Both the position numbers and the translations under genes were made by a program. From Afipia sp. (lineage in GTDB: Bacteria > Pseudomonadota > Alphaproteobacteria > Rhizobiales > Xanthobacteraceae), in NCBI GenBank assembly GCA_026400415.1, contig JAPLPA010000316.1:1-5943 (forward strand): 5,943 nucleotides of DNA. The letters run 5' to 3'. Under the pieces are notes generated by a model that was not told the DNA's origin, searched no databases, and was given only the letters and a program-made list of their open reading frames with translations. Position 1 is the stretch's first letter; each line of letters begins with the position of its first letter. This document shows positions 1-5,262 of this stretch, piece after piece.

Positions 1-1
1 C

Positions 2-1132
2 GAGACCGCCGACGCCATTCGCGAAACTGTGCACGATTTCTCGCAACATGAGATCGCGCCGCGCGCGGCGGAAATCGACAAGAGCAATCAGTTTCCGCGC
101 GACCTGTGGCCGAAGCTCGGCGCGCTTGGGCTGCATGGCATTACTGTCGAGGAAGAATATGGCGGCTCCGGGCTCGGCTATCTCGAGCATTGCATTGCGA
201 TGGAGGAAATTTCGCGTGCATCAGCCTCGGTCGGACTCTCTTACGGCGCGCATTCGAATCTCTGCATCAACCAGATTCGCCGCAATGCCAGCGACGCACA
301 GAAAAAGAAATATCTTCCGAAATTGATTTCCGGCGAACATGTCGGCGCGCTTGCGATGTCAGAACCCGGCGCGGGCTCGGATGTTGTGTCGATGGCGACG
401 CGCGCCGACAAGAAGGGCGACCGCTACGTCATCAACGGCTCCAAGATGTGGATCACCAACGGACCCGTCGCGGAGACGCTTGTTGTTTATGCCAAGACCG
501 ATCCTTCAGCAGGCCCGCGCGGCATCACCGCGTTTGTCATCGAAAAAGGCATGAAGGGTTTTTCGACAGCGCAGAAGCTCGACAAGATGGGCATGCGTGG
601 TTCGGACACGGCGGAGCTTGTATTCGAAGATTGCGAAGTTCCGGAAGACAACGTGCTCGGCAATGTGGGACGCGGCGTCAATGTTTTGATGTCTGGTCTC
701 GATTATGAGCGCGCAGTGCTCGCCGCAGGCCCGCTCGGCATCATGCAGGCGTGCATGGACGTGGTGATGCCTTATGTTCATGAGCGCAAGCAATTCGGTC
801 AGGCGATAGGAAATTTCCAATTGGTGCAGGGCAAGGTCGCGGACATGTATGTCACGATGAATGCGGCGCGCGCCTATGTGTATGCGGTGGCGAAGTCCTG
901 CGATCGCGGAGAAACCACGCGTGAGGATTCTGCTGGTGCCATTCTGTACGCGTCCGAACGCGCGACGCAGTGCGCGCTAGATGCGATCCAGCTGCTCGGC
1001 GGCAACGGCTATATCAACGATTATCCGACAGGACGTTTGCTGCGCGACGCAAAGCTTTACGAGATCGGCGCCGGAACCAGCGAAATCCGCCGCATGCTGA
1101 TCGGGCGGGAGCTCTTCGAGAAGACCGCATAA
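2..1132 (+). CDS. ivd: Isovaleryl-CoA dehydrogenase, 5' end cut off by window edge
   Basis: This FAD-dependent acyl-CoA dehydrogenase oxidises isovaleryl-CoA to 3-methylcrotonyl-CoA in leucine degradation and passes electrons to ETF. The frame is open to the left edge; 376 residues are visible and about 15 are probably missing. The GTG at 29 is an internal Val codon, not the start. Counting from that codon, acyl-CoA dehydrogenase signature 1 (AMSEPGAGSD) is at 109-118 and signature 2 (QLLGGNGYINDYPTGR) at 321-336. The subfamily is set by the catalytic base. Isovaleryl-CoA dehydrogenases carry it in the LD-x-ER segment, here Glu227 of LDYERAVLA, while the position of the medium-chain enzyme's catalytic Glu is Ala348 in YEIGAGTSE. 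The text closely tracks human IVD along its whole length. It ends 12 bases before the stop of the convergent DUF2927 gene. No partner such as methylcrotonyl-CoA carboxylase is visible. Confidence 0.95.
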   Translation, partial: ETADAIRETVHDFSQHEIAPRAAEIDKSNQFPRDLWPKLGALGLHGITVEEEYGGSGLGYLEHCIAMEEISRASASVGLSYGAHSNLCINQIRRNASDAQKKKYLPKLISGEHVGALAMSEPGAGSDVVSMATRADKKGDRYVINGSKMWITNGPVAETLVVYAKTDPSAGPRGITAFVIEKGMKGFSTAQKLDKMGMRGSDTAELVFEDCEVPEDNVLGNVGRGVNVLMSGLDYERAVLAAGPLGIMQACMDVVMPYVHERKQFGQAIGNFQLVQGKVADMYVTMNAARAYVYAVAKSCDRGETTREDSAGAILYASERATQCALDAIQLLGGNGYINDYPTGRLLRDAKLYEIGAGTSEIRRMLIGRELFEKTA

Positions 1133-1133
1133 T

Positions 1134-1162
1134 CCTGCCTGTCGTTACTGCGGCAGGTTGTT
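1134..1162. terminator. Possible weak hairpin between convergent genes
   Basis: CCTGCC (1134-1139) pairs with GGCAGG (1152-1157) over a 12-base loop. On the + strand TTGTT follows, a poor U-tract. It starts just after the dehydrogenase stop and runs into the last codons of the opposing gene. It may help end transcription of the dehydrogenase, but the short tail and long loop make this uncertain. Confidence 0.3.
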
Positions 1163-1951
1163 GGTCTTCGCGATCCACGCTCGCACATCCGGCAACACGA
1201 GCGGCAGCACGTCGCGGACCTCCTGAACCGTCATCCCGGTTTTGATGCGCGGATCGTAAAGAATGTTCAGGATGTACTGATCGTAGATGTCGAAGAAGCC
1301 CATCGAAACCTCGTCGTTGAACATCGTCCAGGGCACCGAGTTGGTGTCGTTGATCGGTCCCAGCGACTGCAGCAATTCCTCATAGGCGCAGTCGAGAAAG
1401 ACGAAGTCACCGTCATCCACAGTCAGGATGACATCCGAACGCTGGATCTCGTAGGCTTCGTTCTTGCGAAAGCCGGAGAGGCACTGCGGATCGAGATTGC
1501 TGCGAATTTCCTTGGCGCGGTCCTGGCCATAGAAGGCGATGATCGTTTTCTGCAGATCGCGCTCGCGAACCAGTGTGATGATGGTATTGGCTTCTTCGCG
1601 GATATCCGTCATTGCGATGTCGAGATTCTGCACGCGCTGTTTGATGTCTGCCACCACCTTGCTGAGCTGCGTCTTCCGGTCGGCGCGAACCGCGCCTTCC
1701 AGAAAAACGCGCACCGGCATTTGATACTTTCGAATCCGGTCGATACGCCCTGCGAGATGATATTCGGCACCGAACGCGGTTTTCATAAACCCGTCGATGA
1801 TCTGGCTGTCGGTGAAGCTCTTTTTCTCGGCGCGTTGGCGGGCCGAAATGGAGGAATTTTCGGCGGCCGGCGATATTGAAGCATAAAGTGACATACTCGC
1901 GGCGATCGCCACGATCAGACTCAAGCGCTGTAATTTTCGAATTTGTCGCAT
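1145..1951 (-). CDS. Secreted DUF2927 domain protein
   Basis: A predicted exported protein of 268 residues; its biochemical role is unknown. The start chosen is the ATG at 1949-1951 because a signal peptide follows directly: a basic n-region (RQIRKLQR), a hydrophobic stretch at about 10-24, and likely cleavage near SPAA|EN (30/31). The frame can be extended to an ATG at 2056, but that would translate straight through the terminator at 2014-2040, so I reject it. No strong Shine-Dalgarno precedes either start. The DUF2927 pattern is recognisable: FMKTAFGAEY (55-64), a pair of charged and hydrophobic blocks (RIRKYQMPVRVFLEG), then CAYEELLQSLGPINDTNS (188-205) and DQYILNILYDPRIKTGM (224-240). Cys157 and Cys188 could form a disulfide. 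Family members are usually secreted or periplasmic. The neighbouring transpeptidase suggests a cell-wall setting, but this is inference. Confidence 0.8.
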   Translation of the reverse strand: MRQIRKLQRLSLIVAIAASMSLYASISPAAENSSISARQRAEKKSFTDSQIIDGFMKTAFGAEYHLAGRIDRIRKYQMPVRVFLEGAVRADRKTQLSKVVADIKQRVQNLDIAMTDIREEANTIITLVRERDLQKTIIAFYGQDRAKEIRSNLDPQCLSGFRKNEAYEIQRSDVILTVDDGDFVFLDCAYEELLQSLGPINDTNSVPWTMFNDEVSMGFFDIYDQYILNILYDPRIKTGMTVQEVRDVLPLVLPDVRAWIAKTNNLPQ

Positions 1952-2013
1952 TGCGCGGAGAGCTAGCCGCAACGCGTCCGGAAGGGCAAGCGCGCTCAAG
2001 GCACACCCAAAAT

Positions 2014-2040
2014 AAAAAGCCGGCCCGAAGGCCGGCTTTT
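2014..2040 (-). terminator. Intrinsic terminator of the L,D-transpeptidase gene
   Basis: Read on the - strand, GCCGGCC (2036-2030), loop TTCG (2029-2026) and GGCCGGC (2025-2019) form a perfect 7-bp GC stem closed by an exceptionally stable C(UUCG)G tetraloop. TTTTT (2018-2014) follows, then ATTTT. AAAA/TTTT flanks extend the stem. It begins 16 bases past the transpeptidase stop. On the + strand the same hairpin has a CGAA loop and a TTTT tail, but no + strand gene runs into it. Confidence 0.88.
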
Positions 2041-2055
2041 CGTAGTGCTGCAACA

Positions 2056-2649
2056 TCAGTTGTTTTTTACGATGACCGTCGCACCAACCTGAACGCGGCT
2101 ATAGAGATCGATCACATCGTCATTGACCATGCGGAAGCAGCCCGACGATACGGCCTGCCCGATAGTTTCCGGTTCGTTCGAGCCGTGGATGCGATACAGC
2201 GTAGAGCCGAGATACATCGCACGCGCGCCGAGCGGGTTATCAGGGCCGCCTTTCATGTGCCGCGGCAAGTCGGGACGGCGCGCGAGCATCTGCGAGGGTG
2301 GGGTCCAATCCGGCCATTCCTTTTTGGCGGAGATTTTGTGCACGCCACCCCAGCGCATTCCGTCACGTCCGACACCAATACCGTAGCGCATTGCGCGTCC
2401 GCCATCTTGAACCAGATAGAGGCGGCGCTCCTTCGTATCGACGACAATCGTTCCGGGCGCATAGGCACCTTCAAAATTCACGGTCGTTCGCGGGATCGGG
2501 CCGGCGCCGCTTCCGCTGTAGCTGTTGCCGCCACCAAACAGCTGCTGAATTGGATTGAACTCCTGATCAGCGTTCGCCGATCCCAAGCCCGCGAACAATG
2601 CCGCCGCGGCCACCATTGCAGTCAAATTTCGCTTCATCCCAATCCCCAT
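2056..2649 (-). CDS. Periplasmic L,D-transpeptidase (YkuD domain)
   Basis: A predicted periplasmic cysteine transpeptidase of 197 residues. The family makes 3-3 (mDAP-mDAP) cross-links in peptidoglycan or attaches outer-membrane proteins to it; which of these applies is not shown. Residues 1-27 form a signal peptide (MKRN basic start, AMVAAAALFAGLG core, likely cleavage SANA|DQ). A Gly/Ser-rich linker (about 38-50) leads to the YkuD domain (about 66-195). The catalytic motif is complete: His155 in RIHGSN, then SSGCFRM with nucleophile Cys171 and Arg173. I chose the first ATG (2647-2649) because AGGA lies 5 bases upstream; the ATG four codons later is an alternative that changes only the tip of the signal peptide. 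The gene is divergent from the IlvB-like enzyme and followed by a strong terminator. Confidence 0.92.
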   Translation of the reverse strand: MGIGMKRNLTAMVAAAALFAGLGSANADQEFNPIQQLFGGGNSYSGSGAGPIPRTTVNFEGAYAPGTIVVDTKERRLYLVQDGGRAMRYGIGVGRDGMRWGGVHKISAKKEWPDWTPPSQMLARRPDLPRHMKGGPDNPLGARAMYLGSTLYRIHGSNEPETIGQAVSSGCFRMVNDDVIDLYSRVQVGATVIVKNN

Positions 2650-2810
2650 CGATTTCCTGTCCGGCGACGCCGTGATCTCGGAAAGTCAGGCCACAAATCC
2701 AGCGAATTCGCAACCCACAGGCCCGTGAAGGGTGGCGGTGCCTTTGACGAAAGGCGCCAACAGTGATTGATCTAGTGGAATTCTAAAAAGCCTGAAGCGG
2801 GAGTGGAACG
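2650..2810. promoter_or_regulatory. Divergent intergenic control region
   Basis: This region must hold promoters for both the transpeptidase (-) and the IlvB-like gene (+). A TTGACG (2744-2749) resembles a -35 box on the + strand, but no good -10 lies 16-18 bases downstream; the nearest are TGATCT (2768-2773) and TCTAGT (2771-2776). A perfect 10-base palindrome GCGAATTCGC sits at 2702-2711. The IlvB-like gene has a good ribosome-binding site, GGGAG at 2799-2803, 7 bases before its ATG. An in-frame TGA at 2793-2795 rules out any earlier start for that gene. Confidence 0.45.
2737..2758. promoter_or_regulatory. Strong inverted repeat, operator or leader hairpin
   Basis: GGTGCCTTT (2737-2745) and AAAGGCGCC (2750-2758) form a 9-bp stem with one G.U pair and a 4-base GACG loop. 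There is no U-tract on either side, so it is not a terminator. The possible -35 hexamer TTGACG overlaps its apex, which would suit a dimeric regulator's operator. If transcription starts upstream, it would instead fold in the mRNA leader, 52 bases before the ATG. Confidence 0.45.
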
Positions 2811-4292
2811 ATGAACGGTGCGGAAAGCCTGGTGCGAACTTTGGTCGCGGGCGATGTGAGTGTCATGCGTTGCGTGCTCGGGCTGTTCGAAGGTGTCGTG
2901 ACGGGATGCGCCGACGGCTATTACCGCATGGCAGGCAAACCGGCTTCAACGTTGCTGCATCTCGGTCCTGGCCTCGCCAACGGCCTTGCGAATTTGCACA
3001 ACGCCAAGAAAGCCCATTCAGGCATCGTCAACATCGTCGGTCAGCATGCGACCTATCACATCGAATACAACGCGCCGCTGACATCCGATATCGAAGGCAT
3101 CGCGCGACCGATGTCGGCTTGGGTGCGCACGTCGCCGGATGCCAAATCCGTGGCGCGTGATGGTGCCGCCGCAATTGCCGCAGCGCGCAGCTCTCCTGGA
3201 CAGATTGCGACACTCATTCTTCCCGCCGACACTGCCTGGAACGAGGCGGAAAGTGTCGCACAGGTGCCTACAGACTCTCAGCGCGTGAGTTATTCGGCCA
3301 AGGCCGTCGAGGAAGCCGCGCGCGTGTTGAAAGGCGGCGAACAGACATTGTTGCTCGTGACCGGCAAGGCTCTTACCGACGAAGGCTTGAAGCTTGCCTC
3401 GCAGATCGCAGGCAAGACCGGCTGCAAGGTGATGGGCCAGACCTACAACCCGCGCATGGCGCGGGGACGCGGACGTTTTTCGATCGACCGCATTCCCTAT
3501 GTAATCGAGCAGGCGCTGCCGATCCTGAAAGACTTCAAGCACATCATACTGGTTGAGACCGCAGACCCGGTCGCGTTCTTCGCTTATCCGAACAAGCCGA
3601 GCCTGTTGAAGCCTGCAGGTTGCGAAGTGCATCGCATGGTTGAAGCTGGTGAAAATTCAGTCGCAGCGTTGCAGGCGCTGGCCGATACGCTCGGCGCCAA
3701 GACGGTGGATGTAAAACCGCAAGCGCTTGCTGAACTCGCCAAGCCGACCGGCGCGCTGACGCATGCAAGCATCGCGCAGGCCATTGCGTACGCGATTCCG
3801 GAAAATGCGATTGTGGTCGATGAATCGATCACGACAGGCCGCGCATTTTTTCCGCCAACCGCCGCCGCTGCGCCGCATGATTGGCTGCAGAATATGGGCG
3901 GATCGATCGGATTTTCGACGCCGGTTGCGACAGGAGCCGCGGTCGCTTGTCCGGATCGCAAGGTGATCTGCATGGTGGGCGACGGTAGTGCGATGTACAC
4001 GCTGCAGTCGTTATGGACGCAGGCACGTGAAAAGCTTGATGTCACAACTGTTGTCTTTGCCAACCGCACCTATCAGATTTTGAAGGGCGAGTTCGCCGGC
4101 GTCGATGCAGGCGAGCCAGGCCGCAAAGCACTCGATATGCTGAATATCGACAACCCCGCGCTCGACTGGGTCTCGCTTGCCAAGGGTATGGGCGTCGAAG
4201 GCGTTTCTGTCAAAACCGCGGATGACTTTAACAAGGCGCTTGCGGACGCAAACAAGCAAAAAGGCCCGCGTCTGATAGAAGTGGCGATGTAA
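2811..4292 (+). CDS. IlvB-like thiamine-diphosphate enzyme, N-terminal segment apparently missing
   Basis: A cytoplasmic ThDP enzyme of 493 residues in the group usually labelled 'acetolactate synthase large subunit'. This subgroup differs from true IlvB and its substrate is not established. The order is PYR domain (about 1-145), central domain (about 165-295) and PP domain (about 315-490). The catalytic Glu that activates ThDP is present (Glu27, LFEG). The ThDP/Mg motif is intact: GDGS at 390-393, with the Asn of VVFANRT at 418. The oddity is at the N-terminus. As I recall the family, 'VAGGVDV' is followed by a conserved CFTNPGTSEM loop and a helix before 'MRCVLGLFEG'; here VAGDVSV joins MRCVLGLFEG directly (codons 18/19, 2862-2867). 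About 21 residues are absent, matching the shortfall from roughly 514. Nearby TGCADGYYRM also departs from the usual TGAADGYARM. It may be impaired, though the rest of the frame is intact. Confidence 0.85.
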   Translation: MNGAESLVRTLVAGDVSVMRCVLGLFEGVVTGCADGYYRMAGKPASTLLHLGPGLANGLANLHNAKKAHSGIVNIVGQHATYHIEYNAPLTSDIEGIARPMSAWVRTSPDAKSVARDGAAAIAAARSSPGQIATLILPADTAWNEAESVAQVPTDSQRVSYSAKAVEEAARVLKGGEQTLLLVTGKALTDEGLKLASQIAGKTGCKVMGQTYNPRMARGRGRFSIDRIPYVIEQALPILKDFKHIILVETADPVAFFAYPNKPSLLKPAGCEVHRMVEAGENSVAALQALADTLGAKTVDVKPQALAELAKPTGALTHASIAQAIAYAIPENAIVVDESITTGRAFFPPTAAAAPHDWLQNMGGSIGFSTPVATGAAVACPDRKVICMVGDGSAMYTLQSLWTQAREKLDVTTVVFANRTYQILKGEFAGVDAGEPGRKALDMLNIDNPALDWVSLAKGMGVEGVSVKTADDFNKALADANKQKGPRLIEVAM

Positions 4293-4326
4293 TCTTCGCA
4301 ATGGAACTTTCGTGCTGACGATTGCG

Positions 4327-4355
4327 TTGATTGGTTGTTATCAATTCAATTTTTT
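4327..4355 (+). terminator. Possible weak terminator after the IlvB-like gene
   Basis: TTGAT (4327-4331) pairs with ATCAA (4340-4344) over 8 bases, followed after TTCAA by six T (4350-4355). The stem is short and AT-rich, so ending would be inefficient. The same T-run lies 11 bases before the start of the next small gene, so partial read-through into that gene is plausible. Confidence 0.25.
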
Positions 4356-4366
4356 CGGGTCGTTTC

Positions 4367-4585
4367 ATGAAGATATTTCAGGGCACGTCGTTCAGCCCCG
4401 ATGTCATTGCGGCAATGACGCAAGCGCTCAACGAAGCAGTTGAAACGTTGCCCGAACAGGTGTCGTCCGGCCGCGTGCAGGCTCTCGCGAAAAATATCGT
4501 CGACCTTGCCTCGCAGGGGGAGCGTGATCCCGAGCGGATGAAGCTGTTGGCTCTACTGGCGCTGCAGGCTAAAGACGCGGGCTGA
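4367..4585 (+). CDS. Small helical conserved hypothetical protein (GERDP motif)
   Basis: A 72-residue protein without signal peptide or membrane segment, probably cytoplasmic and almost wholly helical. The ATG at 4367 is chosen; an upstream TTG (4331) stays in frame but adds a poor, Ser/Phe-rich extension that crosses the hairpin and T-run region. The Shine-Dalgarno is weak (a GGG at 4357-4359). The sequence MKIFQGTSFSPD, then a helix with TQALNEAVETLP, then AKNIVDLASQGERDPERMK and a final LLALLALQA helix, resembles small proteins common in Rhizobiales that share a 'GERDP' turn near the C-terminus. I know no function for them. It lies 74 bases after the IlvB-like gene and 131 before the first pilin, so it may be its own unit or receive read-through. 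Confidence 0.65.
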   Translation: MKIFQGTSFSPDVIAAMTQALNEAVETLPEQVSSGRVQALAKNIVDLASQGERDPERMKLLALLALQAKDAG

Positions 4586-4716
4586 CGGTCGCTACCGCCG
4601 GTATCATCGACGGGTTGAATTAAATTTCCAGTAGCATCTTTTGGCTAAATTATCGATCGCCGGATGAACGTCTGGCGATGAGCGATGCCCCGTGCAAGAA
4701 ATGCCAAGAGGCCTTC

Positions 4717-4878
4717 ATGAAATTTCTTATTCGTTTTTTTAAGGACGATTCAGGTGCCACAGCCATCGAATATGCGCTGATTGCTGCCGGTATTTCGATG
4801 GCAATTTTAGCCGCCGTCAACGGAATGGGTACGACGCTCGGCAGCAAGTTCACGTCCGTCAACACGTCCCTGAAATAA
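4717..4878 (+). CDS. Flp-type (type IVb) pilin, copy 1
   Basis: A 53-residue prepilin of the Flp/Fap family, the subunit of Tad (tight adherence) pili. The leader MKFLIRFFKDDSG ends in Gly13, followed by ATAIEY with the conserved Glu18-Tyr19 (G-x4-EY). A TadV/CpaA-type prepilin peptidase should therefore cut after Gly13. A hydrophobic helix follows (about 20-36), then a short polar tail LGSKFTSVNTSLK. AAGAGG at 4706-4711, 5 bases upstream, fixes this ATG; the frame could open at 4678, but that adds a Cys/Lys-rich stretch foreign to prepilins. No Tad assembly genes (ATPase, secretin, peptidase) occur in the window, so this pilin depends on a machine encoded elsewhere or beyond the edge. Confidence 0.93.
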   Translation: MKFLIRFFKDDSGATAIEYALIAAGISMAILAAVNGMGTTLGSKFTSVNTSLK

Positions 4879-4880
4879 CA

Positions 4881-4946
4881 CTCCGGGTTTATTCGTGGCG
4901 TCGCTTCCGCAGGTCGAAGTTCCCGGAGGCGCGACATTTTGCGCGC
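4881..4946 (+). other. Structured 3' region after pilin copy 1
   Basis: CTCCGGG (4881-4887), starting two bases after the stop codon, is perfectly complementary to CCCGGAG (4922-4928). Inside lie TTCG/CGAA (4892-4895/4915-4918) and GCG/CGC (4898-4900/4908-4910), which can stack into one long hairpin. GCGCG/CGCGC (4929-4933/4942-4946) follows at once. No T-run follows, so it is not a classic intrinsic terminator. It may act as a 3' stability structure or a rho-independent pause; this is inference from complementarity only. Confidence 0.4.
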
Positions 4947-5025
4947 TTCCATCAGCACTTATTTACCTAATCGCTTAGGGTTTTCACAGTAACTGACGTC
5001 TAAATTGCCCGCACTCCGCGAGAAG

Positions 5026-5073
5026 AATCCCGCGTTCAAAATCCAGAAGGTTTGTCATGGATCGAGCGGGATT
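5026..5073 (+). promoter_or_regulatory. Inverted repeat covering the ribosome-binding site of pilin copy 2
   Basis: AATCCCGC (5026-5033) is perfectly complementary to GCGGGATT (5066-5073). The right arm contains GGGA (5068-5071), the only Shine-Dalgarno-like site for the pilin ATG at 5079. A small inner stem ATCC/GGAT (5041-5044/5059-5062) is also possible. If the mRNA starts upstream of 5026 (for example after the TAAATT at 5001-5006), the outer stem would hide the site and lower translation. Confidence 0.45.
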
Positions 5074-5131
5074 GAACAATGAACATCGTGAAGCGTTTTT
5101 TGCGGGACGAGACCGCAGCCACAGCCATTGA
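5057..5131 (+). CDS. Possible 24-codon upstream reading frame overlapping pilin copy 2
   Basis: An ATG at 5057 preceded by AGAAGG (5045-5050) with 6 bases of spacing, a better ribosome-binding site than that of the pilin itself. The frame (MDRAGLNNEHREAFFAGRDR, then SHSH) runs out of frame with the pilin and stops at TGA 5129-5131 inside it. The peptide has no recognisable character. If translated, its likely meaning is regulatory: ribosomes on it would cross the right arm of the hairpin at 5066-5073. It could equally be chance. Confidence 0.25.
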   Translation: MDRAGLNNEHREAFFAGRDRSHSH

Positions 5132-5240
5132 ATACGGATTGATTGCGGCGGGCATTTCGCTGGCCATTATCTCCGCCGTGAGAGGGCTCGGCACCAATCT
5201 TGGATCGAAATTCACCTCGATCAATACGTCGCTGAAGTGA
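5079..5240 (+). CDS. Flp-type (type IVb) pilin, copy 2
   Basis: A second 53-residue Flp prepilin, aligning to copy 1 without gaps at 36 of 53 identical positions, so it is a tandem duplicate. ATAIEYGLIAAGIS (14-27) and the tail LGSKFTSINTSLK are kept, with Glu18-Tyr19 in place. The leader MNIVKRFLRDETA ends in Ala13 where copy 1 has Gly13. This -1 residue of the prepilin peptidase site is normally Gly, with Ala tolerated less well, so processing could be slower; this is inference. The start is the ATG at 5079 with GGGA at 5068-5071, 7 bases upstream. The 200-base gap from copy 1 leaves room for a separate promoter. No T-rich terminator follows; a small TCGCG-TAA-CGCGA hairpin (5247-5259) lies between it and the convergent gene. 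Confidence 0.9.
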   Translation: MNIVKRFLRDETAATAIEYGLIAAGISLAIISAVRGLGTNLGSKFTSINTSLK

Positions 5241-5262
5241 GCCCCGTCGCGTAACGCGATGG

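Noticed and set aside
29..31. GTG as start of the acyl-CoA dehydrogenase
   Set aside because: The same frame continues upstream to the window edge with family-like sequence (ETADAIRETVHDF), so the gene simply enters from outside.
1876..2766. A 296-codon + strand frame opposite the transpeptidase and DUF2927 genes
   Set aside because: The peptide is Arg/Ala/His-rich without domain character, and it lies antisense to a gene with an intact YkuD catalytic motif.
4331..4366. Upstream TTG start for the 72-residue protein
   Set aside because: It adds a low-quality extension over the hairpin and T-run; family resemblance begins at the ATG at 4367.
4593..4603. Palindrome TACCG-C-CGGTA after the small helical gene
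   Set aside because: Too short and without a T-run to call a terminator, and without a nearby promoter element to call an operator.
4678..4716. Longer start of pilin copy 1
   Set aside because: A prepilin leader of about 13 residues beginning MKFLIRFF is typical, and AAGAGG sits correctly for the ATG at 4717.
4650..4958. Long open frames on the opposite strand of the pilins (also 5036-5224)
   Set aside because: They mirror the pilin coding sequences, lack ribosome-binding sites and encode no recognisable protein.
5079..5131. Frameshift at the T6 run (5096-5101) fusing the mini-frame to pilin copy 2
   Set aside because: The pilin has its own ATG, ribosome-binding site and complete leader, so no shift is needed to explain it.
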